Below the pieces are notes generated by a model, which was given only the letters and a program-made list of their open reading frames with translations, was not told the origin of the DNA and searched no databases. DNA of 64,000 nt from Alligator mississippiensis (taxonomy: Eukaryota; Chordata; Crocodylia; Alligatoridae): contig NC_081829.1 of the NCBI RefSeq assembly GCF_030867095.1, positions 51,705,036 through 51,769,035 of the forward strand. The letters are read 5' to 3'. Made by a program: the position numbers and the translations under genes. Shown here in pieces: positions 42,716 to 54,219 of this stretch. How positions within the stretch are numbered: the first letter of the stretch is position 1; each line of letters opens with the position of its first letter.

Positions 42716-43473
42716 TACGGCTGTGCAAAGCTTTGGTCCCTGATTCAATGACCAAATCCCCAAAACCAAATTGAATCGGAGGACCCTTTAATCTCTCCAC
42801 ATTGAATCTGAACCCTCTGAATAGATTTGGTGATTCAGACACAGTTTAAATGTTTTTTTCTACATACCTCTAGGTACCAGGCAGCTTGTGTAATCTGCAA
42901 TTCTGGGGTGGATGGAGTGTCCCACAGGAGCACGGGGAGGGAGGGGGGGGGTCCCCAGTGCACTTAGTAGCAGACCCAGAAATGGACTAGAAACACTTCT
43001 GGTCCACTTCCAGGAAGCGTGCTTCCCCCCTGCCCCTGCACCCTCCAGCTCGGTGACTGGTGCCACCCAGGGTCCTGCTAAAGCCAATTGCCGAGCTGGG
43101 GAGGCACCCCCTGCCCCACCCAGCATGATCCCTGGTGGACCTGGAAGTAGATTGGAAGTACTTTCAGTACACTTCCAGGTTCACTGCCGAGCACATGCCT
43201 TGCCCCCCCCCCCCCACCCCCACCCCATGGGACTCTCCATCTGCTGCAGGATTCATGAGCTGTGCCTGGTACCTTGAGGTATGTAGAAAAAGCATTTAAA
43301 CCTGTGTCCATGTCCAAATTGTTGAATCTTTCTCACTCAGCATTGAATGTTCAGATTTGGGTTCAGCCAAATCGAATCGGGGACAGTGATCCAAATTAAT
43401 GAATTGAATCACTGTCCCCGATTTGGGCTCAATCCAAATCTGAATAGAATAGGGTCTGCTTCGCACACCCTTA
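42716..43473. mobile_element. non-autonomous hAT-like element
   Basis: 758 bp with terminal inverted repeats TACGGCTGTGCAAAGC and, reading inward from the right, TAAGGGTGTGCGAAGC. It is flanked by a perfect 8-bp duplication AAATCAAA (42708-42715 and 43474-43481). Just inside, both arms share GTTTAAATG..TACATACCTC..GGTACCAGGC blocks in inverted orientation. A strong palindrome (ATCGGGGACAGTGAT with its complement) lies near 43376-43425. Poly-C occurs at 43203-43216. There is no transposase frame. TIR and duplication length support hAT. Confidence 0.85.
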
Positions 43474-43481
43474 AAATCAAA

Positions 43482-44489
43482 CTCTTCATTGGTTGAAATT
43501 TTTAATATTGAGCTAATGAGGAGAAAAACAATTTACTTCTCTATTAACTTACTGCCTTGCAATGTGTCACTTGCAGAAAGTAACTAACTTTCTGTGTTAC
43601 TCCCCATGTTTTATTGTGTTATTCCCTGTTCCTTTTAGAAAGGATAAGGGCCAACATCAATCAAAATCCCCCTGTTTTTACTCTTTTATTCTACAGTTAT
43701 GTACTCTTGTATTTTACTGATTTTTTTTTTTATATATATAATATTCTGTTCTCTGTTTTAATTTTAGTTAAATTAGTAGACTATAATATTATATGTTTTA
43801 CCAACAAACTTATTACATTTGATATAAACTTACGTAGTAAGTTTATATAAAATGTATTCTATGCATATATGTTTATATATTTGCATCACATTTACTGTAT
43901 TGTTTTAGTGGAAGCCATAAATAATCTACTACTACTAACAAAATTTAAATTTATTAATCCAAACCACTAGTATTCATGTTCTTTATAAGACAGTGCACAA
44001 TTTACAAACATCAGTCAGAATATAGGACTCTTCTGTTAAGTGCCCAGCATATTCTACAATTAGCTTTCCTCTTCTCCACTGGGATTTCCATCTTAATTGT
44101 GCACAAAAATAAGAAGTATTGAGTACCCTTAAATTCATATGGTTATAACTTTAAATGGTTTATATCAGCAATATTTTCCTTTAATATGCCCCTAATTAGC
44201 ATGTTAATGATACACTTAGCCAGTGATGTCTCATAATGTTGCTGTATGGAAGGGTAGAGGAGAAATAGGGATCTGTGGCAGTGTTCCTAGTGCTACCAAA
44301 CTGGGAGCCACAACAATATCATTACAATCCCCATCCACATCCACAGTTTTCTTTCTTTCCTGACCTTGAAAGTCAAAATCTATCAATAAAGATACCTCAA
44401 AAGCAGCATGTCAACCTCTAAAATTGTATTAAGTGTTGGCATAAAGTAAGAGTTCAAAAACAGGATGGTCGAATAGGATATTGTATAGG
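43482..44489. other. AT-rich DNA without recognised genes
   Basis: TA-rich sequence around 43720-43880; no supported gene. Confidence 0.55.
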
Positions 44490-44568
44490 ATGTTTTGGGG
44501 GCAGGGAGTTTGACTAGATAAACTCTGGCAGTTCCTTCCAGCCCTACTTCCCTATGATTCTATGACAT
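44490..44568 (+). mobile_element. CR1 3'-end stub
   Basis: About 80 bases matching the CR1 3' UTR: TTTGACTAGATAAACTCTGG, GTTCCTTCCAGCCCTACTTC and the tail CTATGATTCTATGA. A severely 5'-truncated insertion. Confidence 0.8.
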
Positions 44569-45236
44569 GAAGTCTTTGTGTTGTTTGAAACACTACTTTT
44601 TCAACCTCCAGAAGAAACGTTAAGTACTACATGTATCACTCATTAAAAAGACATGAAGAATATATGTAAAAATGAAGGTCATGTAGCTCTTTCATGACAC
44701 AGGTTAAATCTACCCAATGACTGACTGACTAAAATTTCCATATGCAACTCGCTAATGCCCAAAGTAATTTGGCAGATGCTCTTCCAAATATGATACTTCT
44801 GACTGATATTTAGAAACATGTCTTTTAGGCTAGGGAGAGAAATTGCACGCAAACCAAAATAAGTGATTGGAAACTGCTTCAAACCTGTAACACAACAGAA
44901 GCTCAGTGCACATAAACTGCTTTCAAAATGGCCAGAACTGGTTTAAGATAAACCTGGATGGATGGAATACTAGACTTAACTGATTAAGATTAAATCACTT
45001 TAATAAACTTCTGTCCTAAACCTTACTGACTAGGAAGGCTGCTCATTCAGGTTTTCTACAGACTTCCAGGCATTTTGAATTAGACTAATCAACATTCAAG
45101 ACAGGACTGAACAGGAATGTGAAGAACATATTAAAGCTTTCCCAATAGACTTAATCAGTGTTGCACATTTAGAATTCATGATTTATTAAAACATACCCTT
45201 CTCAATTTTAGTGGTTCAGATACCTTAGGACAATTA
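44569..45236. other. AT-rich DNA without recognised genes
   Basis: Nothing recognised. Confidence 0.5.
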
Positions 45237-45593
45237 GGGCACTATACACATGTGGGAAACCTTCCCAATGTGCTAAAAATCCAGCACATCAGAAGACTCA
45301 ATTAATTGAGTTTGATGCAGTACATAAATTAAAATGCTTTGGCAAACTTGAGCCTCATGTGTATCAGCAGCACAGTGCACATCTGTACTGAGAAAATGGC
45401 AGTGGTGCACTTTGAACTAAAATGAATTTGATGTATTTTAGTTCAAAGTGTTCTCCTGTCATTTTCTCAGCGTGGAGGCACACTGCACTGCTGATACATG
45501 TGCTTCTGACATGGCACTAGACACCTTTTAATTAAAGTGGTTCGCTAATTTAAAGCACCCAGCACCATGTCAGCAACACATGTAAAAATGCCC
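45237..45593. mobile_element. Harbinger-like MITE
   Basis: 357 bp flanked by TTA on both sides (45234-45236 and 45594-45596). The ends are inverted: GGGCACTATACACATGTG left, GGGCATTTTTACATGTG reading inward from the right. The centre is a near-perfect hairpin (about 45389-45470): CTGAGAAAATGG..CACTTTGAACTAAAAT, a short loop, then the complement. A 3-bp TWA duplication and GGGC termini suggest PIF/Harbinger. No coding capacity. Confidence 0.6.
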
Positions 45594-45596
45594 TTA

Positions 45597-46444
45597 GGTT
45601 CTAGGCTCTGTTTTCAGATTTTGAAAACTAAAATTTTAATCAGTTCAGCTACAGTCTGATTTAATTATAAAAGTGGCAAAGGTAGTGGGAATTTACAGCT
45701 TACGATATGTTCAGTTGCATCATTATTAGTAATGACTTGTGCACAACATATTGCAGGATGGTCACCTGAGCAATTACTGCTTCTTTATCATGCTCATAGA
45801 CAAAGACACTGGAAACTATATAAGGTTCTAACAAAAATGAAGTATGTAGAAATACATCAAATGGAACAAGTTAATTCTTAATATGCTACTCTTTGGCAGT
45901 CTGATATAAATTTCGTAGACACATAGAGACAATACATTATATTAGCTTTCTGATGGATTTTGAAATTTAATGTAAACAAGATGCTGTTAAAGTTCAGAAG
46001 CAACATGTAGAATACAGCTCTAATTCTGCTATGTATTCATAAAAAGTATTTTGTATATATTGGCTAGCGTACATAGAACTGTGTATGTATAAGCCACATT
46101 CTATGTACCAGAAAGCTTACTTATTAAGACAGCACAATGAAATGCAATGTGCTAGGTACCTTCTCAACAAAATTGGATCAAATTCATATTTTTTTCATTG
46201 GAAATAAATAAAAAGAAATAGCTTTCTGGAAATAGGATTCTGGATTATTTCCTCACATATACTTCACTCTCAGAGTTCTTCATCAAAATATAGAAGCAGC
46301 AAATTTAAAGTTGATAGCATCTTTCACAATATTAGAAAGTGAGATCAAACATTTTTGGATAAGCCAGCAAAGAGATTTTGCAAGTATATTTCTGGTTCAT
46401 TTTCTTTGTGAAATTCCAGAAAGAACTTTCAGAAACAACAGGAT
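45597..46444. other. AT-rich DNA without recognised genes
   Basis: Nothing recognised; an open frame starting at 46311 is flank fused by chance to CR1 sequence. Confidence 0.5.
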
Positions 46445-48527
46445 TCAAGCTGACTTTGACAAGCTCAGGAGGCTTGTCAGTGAGGCCCTAAAGGACCATG
46501 ACCCCAAGGGGAGGGGAGTTCAGGAAGAGTGGTTGCTCTTCCAGGGAGCAATCCTCGATGCACAAGCTAAAGTTATTCCATCTTGGGGGGAAGGTAGCAA
46601 AAGGGCACAGCAGCCCCCTTGGCCCTCCAGGGAACTAGAGGACTTCCTGTAGATGAAAAGAAAGGCCTACAAAGGATCCACCTCCAAAGAGGACTATTCC
46701 ACACTGGTCTGGACCTGCAGGGAGCGAACCAGGAAAGCCAAGGCTGCGACAGAACTCCAACTAGCTACAAGTATCAAGGACAATACATAGTTCTGCTAAA
46801 CCATATGGGACAACTGACAACCGACACCCAGGAAAAAGCCAACCTATTAAATTGGTACTTTGCATTGGTCTTTCATCAGTCCCATGGGATGCCCCTGACA
46901 AATAGGGGACAGGGAGGTCTGGGTAAAGGAGATTCCCTGCCCTCCATCAATGCTGACCTCATGAAGGAACACCTTGAGAAGCTAGACACCTTCGAGTCAT
47001 CTGGCCCAGACAATCCACACCCCAGTGTACTCAAGGAGCTGGCTAGCATAATAGCCCAGACCCTGGCATAGATCTTTGAGAACTCCTGGCACTCTGGTGA
47101 AGTGCCTGAAGATTGGAAGAAGGCCAATGTGGTGCCTATCTTCAAGAAAGGGAGGATAGGGGGTCCGGCAAACTACAGGCCCATCAGCCTGACCTCTATC
47201 CCAGGGAAGGTCTTGGAAAAGATTATTAAAGAGGCCATTCTTAACAGACTGTCTGATGGCAACATCCTGAGGGATAGCCAGCATGGGTTTGTTGCAGGTA
47301 GGTCTTGCTTGACCAATTTTATTTCCTTTTATGACCAGGTAACCTATCACCTGGACAAGGGAGAGGAGATTGATGTCATATACCTTGACTTCAAAAAAGC
47401 CTTTGATCTGGTATCCCATGATCAGCTCTTGGCAAAACTGGCCAATTGTGGCCTCAGGTCCACTATGGTCTGATGGCTGGGGAATTGGATCTGTGTTTGG
47501 ACCCAGAGGGTGGTGGTTGATGGAAGTCAAACATCATGGTGCCCTGTGACCAGTGGGGTCCCCCAAGGCTCTGTCCTTGTTCCTATATTGTTCAACAACT
47601 TTGTTAATGATGTGGATGGTGGAGTCAGAAGTGGACTGGCCAAGTTCACCATTGATACCAAACTCTGGGGTAAAGTATCCACACCCGAGGACAGGACGGT
47701 GATCCAGGCAGATCTTGACAGGCTCAGGAAATGGGTGGATGAAAACCTGATGGTGTTTAATACTGAAAAATGCAAGGTTCTCCATCTGGGGAGGAAAAAC
47801 CTGCAGCATCCTTATAAACTTGGCAGTGCTACGCTGGTTAACACTATGGATGAAAGGGACTTGGGGATCATGATTGACCACAAGATGAACATGAGCCTTC
47901 AATGTGATGCTGAGGCTAATAAAGTGAGCAAAATGCTAGATTGCATGTATAGATGCTTCTCAAGCAAATCCCAGGACATCGTTCTCCCATTGTACTTGGC
48001 CTTGGTGAGGCTGCAGCTGGATTACTGCATCCAGTTTTGGGCTCCTCAATTCAAAAAGGATGTGGAGAAGCTTGAGAGAGTGCAGAGGAGAGCCACAAGC
48101 AAGATCAGAGGTCAGGAAAACAGACCATGCGATGACAGACCGAGAGCTATGGAACTCTTTAGCCTGGAAAAGTGCAGGCTCAGTGGCGATCTGATGGCCA
48201 CATATAAGTTTATCAGGGGTGTTCACCAGGATCTCGGGGAATGATTGTTCATTAGAGCACCCAAGAGATGACAAGGTTGAATGGTTATAACCTCCTTCAA
48301 GACCGTTTCAGGCAAGACATAAGGAAGAATTTCTTCACTGTCCGATCCCCCAAAGTCTGGAATAGCCTGCCACTGGAGGTGGTTCAAGCACCTACATTGA
48401 ATGCCTTCAAGAGAAATGTGGATGTTTATCCCTATGATCCCAGCTGACTTCCTGCCCCTCGGGCAGGGGGCTGGACTCTATGATCTTCCGAGATCCCTTA
48501 CCACCCTAATGTCTATGAAATCTAAGT
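46445..48527 (+). mobile_element. CR1 LINE, 5'-truncated, decayed
   Basis: The longest CR1 copy here, starting in the linker between endonuclease and reverse transcriptase (IQADFDKLRRLVSEALKDHD). It continues through QLTTDTQEKANLLNWYF, PEDWKKANVVPIFKKGR, NYRPISLTSIPGK, IDVIYLDFKKAFDLVSH (motif A), SGVPQGSVLVPILFNNFVND (motif B) and the C-terminal EYCIQFWAP-type block, ending in a CTATGAAATCTA tail. Stops lie at 46650, 47069 and 47471, with a frame change near 46780 and another after 48244. The catalytic FADD reads FTID near 47650. It is the same subfamily as 55297-57060 but clearly older. Inactive. Confidence 0.95.
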
Positions 48528-49544
48528 AATGTGCAATACCCTTAGAAATTTGGAGTGTCCAGCTGCCAATCATGGAAATACTACCCTAAATTTAGAAATT
48601 GTTTGGAAATTGTAAAAAAATTCAAGAGACCCACATTTCCTTTACAAATGCTTTGAGCGTTACCTAGCTTGTAGTATTTACTCCATGATGAGTTCCTTAG
48701 CCAGTCCTCCCATAGAATATAATCTTTAGGTAACAAACAAGCAAACAAACAAACCTAATAAAGCCAAACACTTCTTCCATATCCCAGACACTTGAGAACG
48801 AGCCCTTTGGCTCTGACTCCCAGTACAGTAACCTGACCCCTCCATGTAGCATGCAGTTACACCCACAGCTTGCTTCTTCCTCCTTGTCCACTCTTCTGGG
48901 AGCTTATTAAAACTCTTAGCACAACACCGCTTGCCTATTCAAATGCTCTGCAGCCGTTTTTTTTTTTTTTTCGACAGGGCTGACTGTTCCCTTTTAACTG
49001 GATGGACCAGCATGAAATAAGCCTCTTCACTAACATTACAATATTCTTGTAATGCTATAAGAAAAATGTGTGTCACATTCTAACAGAAAAGACCATAGTG
49101 TAAGCTGCCTGTAAGCTGTATTGGGCACAAGGTTAAAAGCACTGTTTGAGGCCTGCTTATTATGACATGCCTACCACCACATGAAAAGTAGCTTTTTCTG
49201 AGTATAATAATGCACTGATTAGGCATATTGGGCATCACTTTGTCTTGCTTCTAGCATGCTCTTTGACCTGAATATGACCCTCACCATTGGTAGTATAAAT
49301 GGGAATCCCTAGCTTTGAAATTTCTGTGAAATTTAAGAATTAACAAAAGGATTGCTCAAGGACCTTGAAGCACTGGATACATCAACTCAGATATGGTACT
49401 GGCTTCCAGAACACTAGGACACTGACCACAGTTAAGGCTAGAGGTTTTTGACTGTGTGCATTGATATCCCTTGTTTTTTATTAGAACATTCAGAGGTTCC
49501 TGGTGAGAAGCTCTTATTTTTTTTTCCATTCAGGGTCCTAACTA
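48528..49544. other. AT-rich DNA with simple repeats
   Basis: Holds a CAAA-rich run at about 48727-48751 and a T run at 48957-48971. No gene is seen. Confidence 0.6.
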
Positions 49545-49905
49545 TGACCCAATCTGGGGTCAGGAAGGAATTTTCCTCTGCATCAGATCAGCAAGTACTT
49601 GGGAGAGGGAAGGGGTGAAAGGGGCTCCCTTCCTCAGTAGTATGGGGCATGTTTCTCTTCCCAAGAGCTTCTGAGAATTTATTAACTAACCACTTTCTTA
49701 TCTTTGCAGTGGTAGGTCACTGTCAATGTCTTCATCTTCCTTCTTTTTATCACATCATTTTAAACAGTGTTCTTGGTGTTTCAATTCTTGTACTTTGTAG
49801 TTGTAACCGAGGGTTTGAAATTGTGCTTTCAGGGATTCCTTAGGTAAAGTGATAGCTTGGGAAAGCAGGGGACTGGACATAAATGCCTAGGAGGCCCTTC
49901 CAACT
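49545..49905 (+). mobile_element. possible ancient CR1/L3-like 3' remnant
   Basis: Contains AATCTGGGGTCAGGAAGGAA near 49549 and a late AGGGGACTGGACAT..GAGGCCCTTCCAAC block near 49867-49905, both typical of very old CR1/L3-type 3' ends in reptiles. Highly degraded. Confidence 0.35.
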
Positions 49906-50683
49906 GTAAATATGGTTAGTGATCTTTCACCTTTTGTGAGCAGCATTGTAGTTGAATTATTTTATTCTTTTAGATTCTTCCCATGCCCATATTTATCCAC
50001 GCTCCAGAAACCTAAGAAAAGCGGTAATGAGTAAGTAATCGTGCTTATACATAAAGTCCAATTAATTCCAAGTACTAAAATATATGAGAAAAGAACGATG
50101 ATTATTTGGGCTAACCTGCAAAAGAGAGAGAAAGATTTAATGACATATAGAAATCCAAATGAGCAAACTGTCCTTAAATTGTTAACTATTACTGCACTGC
50201 TAATATACAATGTACTTCTAAATCCATTTTAAATTAACTCAACACTATTTGGGGGAGAGGGTTGGCAACAGCTAATCAGTCCTCATGAATTAAACACTAA
50301 GTTAGCACTCACTATAAGCCCTGGAAAGGCAGAATATCCTAGCATTGATCCATCTTTACTGAAAACCATCTCTCTTTTGGAATTCAAGTTAAACAGAAAA
50401 GACAATGCAGCAACAGGTTTCTGTACCTTGAGGAGGATTAAGAAACCTCATTAGGGAGGTTTCTTCATCCCTAAGAAACCTCCCTAAGTTCTTTATCTCA
50501 TCTCCAAATTATGCTACACTGTAACCTTATGTCATTTCAATCTATTACTCTAATGCATTTCTTTATAACAAAGCATTAATTGCTTGAGAAGTAGAATGGA
50601 TAGTGATCAAGTGACTAGTTTAGGAGTCTTTAAATGTTCTTTATAATTTCAAATAAAGAAGTATGCATCTTCCCTAGTCCTGT
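49906..50683. other. AT-rich DNA with one perfect hairpin
   Basis: A perfect inverted repeat has arms 50451-50465 and 50473-50487 (TTAGGGAGGTTTCTT), loop 7 bases. No gene is recognised. Confidence 0.6.
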
Positions 50684-50903
50684 TTTTTTTCTACTCACCA
50701 TGCAACCTGGACAACTTCAAAAATAAAAAATACATATAGTACCCATGCTGACAATTCAAAGCATTATTTTTGTTTATGAGCATATTTATGAATCCCCTTT
50801 TTTAAGAAACTGATCATGGTAAAATGTACATCTCATCTGAGGTTTTGAAGTTTCTTGTTGAAAGTCTCAGTGTATATCAGCCTGTCAGCATGTAGGCAAA
50901 AAT
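50684..50903. repeat. direct repeat, copy 1 (partner at 52914)
   Basis: About 220 bases collinear with 52914-53142 (CTACTCACCATGCAACCT, GTTTCTTGTTGAAAGTCTCA, GCATGTAGG), followed in both by an A-rich run, here (AAAT)n at 50900-50918. Offset about 2230 bp. Either a local duplication or two copies of an unclassified A-tailed element. Confidence 0.8.
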
Positions 50904-52279
50904 AAATAAATAAATAAATGAAAATAACAGTAGTAATGCAATAAAGCAGCTTAATGCCTGCAATCAGAGAACGTTGAGTCTCATCACAAATTCCTTGAAA
51001 TGTTGTTAACTTCATGTCACGGCCTGTTATTATTGCAAGTAAACAATAATCATATACCTCAAATACAAAGGCCAAGGTCACTGATTAATTCTCCAGAGGA
51101 GAATGCCAAGTAGTAAGCATATTTCCCAAAATTTAAACAAATAAAGGCTCTAGTGCTTCATTTAAAAAAATGTAAAAATAGAAATACTCCTGTGCAAAAA
51201 TATCATGTCTACATAAAAAACAAATAAGCAATTAAACATAAAAAAATACACGAATAATATAATTTTGACCCCTTGGCTTCATAGCTTAAGTAAAGGATCC
51301 AGATTTAGAAGATCTAAATTACCTTTATTCAGATAGTTTATGCAGCCAGTCCATGTACTGTAGGAAGCAGGGGTCCCATGAGTTGGAAAGGATGGGAGTT
51401 GGTGACAAACACAGCATGCTGTCCATATAATTAATAAGCATAATGCAAGATACCTAAGTGTCTGCATCACAGGTACATGTACAAACATAAATTTGACCCT
51501 TCTTTACTTCTGAATGCCTGACTTCACATTTAAATGATTTTCTGATTTTTTGAGTAATCATTTACATGGATAGCAGGTAAGTGTAGAGTTGCTGGACGTC
51601 AACATTTTTGTTTTTAAAATGTAAATGAAGCATTAAGCCTCTGCTTGTTTATAAGGATTAAGTCTTAATACATCTGTTTAATAGAGCTTGTATAGAGCTC
51701 TCTTAGTAATTTTTAACACTAAAAGCACATTCCATTGTGTACAATTTTAACAGTCTCTCTACTGTGCAGGGCTTTAACTTGAACCCCTAGCATTACAGCA
51801 CAGACTGCTGCTACTTAAAGTACAGAATTAATATTATCTGGTAGGAGAACAATGTTGTCCCAAAAAGATTCTGTACTGCAGTCTCAGTTTAGTCTCACTG
51901 CTCTGCTCTGGAATTGGGGTGAAACCAAAGCAGAAGCTTCCACAGGTTCTTTGTCCAGGTTCAGGAAGAGATAGTAGGACTATGTGCTGGATCCTGGGAT
52001 GGCAAATGAAGGGAACATACCCAATTTAAAATAAAAAATGCTAGGGGCAGGGATGGAGGGAGAAAAGGACTAACATGATTAAAAAAAACCTTACTAAGCA
52101 ACAGAAAGCCACATAGGAATCCATGTTTCATCCTATTATGAGGAAGAAAAAAACAACAGAGGGATTCTACAAGATTGTGTAGGTGAATGGGCAACAAGGT
52201 GATGAAATTGAAAACAGATACATACAAAATATATATTTTTTGAGCTGAAGACAAAAAATAACCAATCATACATATTGTA
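50904..52279. other. AT-rich DNA without recognised genes
   Basis: Nothing recognised beyond short A-rich runs. Confidence 0.5.
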
Positions 52280-52755
52280 GAGTTCTAAACTAATTCAGGA
52301 AAAAGACCTGGGCTTCATTATTGACAGTTTAATGATGACCTCTATACAGTGTGCATCTGCAAATCAAGAAAACAAGCACAATTTTTGGATGTATAAGGAA
52401 TGGGATGAAAAATAAAATTAAATATGGAGTGCCATTGTATAAATTAACTGTTTGCTTTCCTCTGAAATATTCTATGCACTAGTGGTCACCCATTTAAAAA
52501 AGAATATCTCAAAATTACAGTGTGTTCAGCAGAGAACGATGAGAATGATAAAAGGACTTGCAAAGAGCCTTCAATGAACAAATCATGAAAAATTGGAACT
52601 GTTTACTCACAAGACAATTAACTGTGGATACTCAAAATAGATCAAATGGAACTAAAAATGTAGAGCAGATGCTTCTCTCATCCCCATATGAATGAGAAGA
52701 CATCTAAAACTGAAGTAGCAACTTCAAAGCTGAAGAGTTTCTTTATAATAAATGA
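52280..52755 (+). mobile_element. ancient CR1-type LINE fragment
   Basis: Degraded reading shows DLGFIIDSLMTSIQCASANQ-like sequence (52308-52365) and, further on, traces of the HLEYCVQFW and RVQRRTMRMIKGL blocks (52480-52560) of the CR1 reverse-transcriptase C-terminus. AT-rich and saturated with changes, it is much older than the other CR1 copies. Confidence 0.6.
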
Positions 52756-52913
52756 CAAACAGGGGAACTTTCAGCTGAGTCAAGAGTTTATCAAGAGCCA
52801 CAGATCATTGACATTGAAACATCCACAATTTATTCTCGAATATTCACTGGAATGTATATAGTTTTAGCTAATTCTAATTTAAACATTCCAGAAAGATATA
52901 CAAACTTGCATTT

Positions 52914-53142
52914 ATTTTTTCTACTCACTATGCAACCTAGATAATCTCAAACATAAAAAAATGCATATAGTGCCCATGCTAAGAATTCAAAACATTTTTT
53001 TTTTTTTTTGGTTATAAGAATATTCATGAATCCCCCTTTTTAAAAATGGAACATGGTGAAATGTAAATCTTCTCATCTGAGATTTTGAAGTTTCTTGTTG
53101 AAAGTCTCAGTGTATACCAGACTGTTAGCATGTAGGTAAAAA
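52914..53142. repeat. direct repeat, copy 2
   Basis: Partner of 50684-50903, followed by an A run at 53139-53153. Differences are scattered substitutions and a T run at 52996-53010. Confidence 0.8.
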
Positions 53143-53159
53143 AAAAAAAAAACAGTAAT

Positions 53160-54219
53160 AGAGCTGAGGCAGATAGCTACCAGGTGCCTGATGAGGGCAG
53201 CCATTTTGGGAGCACTAGATATATAAGAGCAAACATCTAGAGGTGAAAGCAGGAGGTTCTTGATCCTGGGTATGACCTAAAAATGCAACCTGCTGGGGAT
53301 GGGTGGCCTGGTAGGGCTCCTAGTGGAGTGGGAGCCCCCAGGAAATGCCAGGCCAGTTACCATCCTGGTGAAAGGCGGGTAGGGGCACCTTAACCCCAGC
53401 CCCCACCATCTGGTGAGTAATTCTGAGAGCTGAGGGAGTAGTGGGGGTCAGGTATGCCCATGTGTAGTTGCCTGAACTCAGCAGGGATGCAGATCCTGGA
53501 GGCCCCAGATGGGGTAGTATGTAGAGCATTGGGAGGCCCCACACAGAGTAGGGCTGAAGTCAGAGTAGGCCTGAAGGGCTGTGCGTGTGAGGGGGCTGAA
53601 GTACAAGTAGACCTGAAGGACAGTCTCAGGGACACACTGAGTAGGCCTGAATGGGAGTAATCCTGAAGGCCAGTGCAAGGGTCAGCCCCATGAGAAGTTG
53701 GCTGCAAGCTTGAGACAGACACCCCAGGGTGGGTCACAGTGTAGAGTTGCCCAGTGAGGGGTTTGGGGCAGAATTAGCCCAGGGTTTGGCACAAGACCAG
53801 ACCATGTAGAGTAGGGAAACTCATAGGAATGAAAGGACTGTGTGGTGAGGCCAGTAATAGGTTGTATGCTAGAGACCCCGGTGAGAGGGGAGTGGAGTAT
53901 AAGAGGCCTCTTGTGAGAGAGGAGGTGGTATGAATGCATGGATGAATCAAGTCCAACTTTGGACTTGGTTTGCTCCGGTCTCAGACCGGGGAGTGATACT
54001 AATCTGGATGCCATTTGCGAGGTATGGGCTGTGGTGTAGGGGAGGTTCAGAGCTGCAGATAGTGCCTCCTGACATTGAGGCAGTAATGGGAAATCTCCTG
54101 CATTATACCAACTGCTTATGGAACTACAAAGTCATGGCAGGAGAGACTGGGCGGACTGCCCCATGGAGACAGGTGGGTGGACTGGAATGAGATGGCCTCG
54201 AGAGCTGCTACCTGTCACA
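53160..54219 (+). mobile_element. LTR related to the 39.6-kb solo LTR
   Basis: Shares the 3' third with 39643-40508: GTGTAGGGGAGG, GCTGCAGATAGTGCC, GAGGCAGTAA and the end CTACCTGTCACA. A TATA-like GATATATAAGAG lies near 53216. The middle (53500-53780) has many short repeats built on GTAGGCCTGAA. No target duplication was found, and the left edge next to an A run is unclear. Confidence 0.55.
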
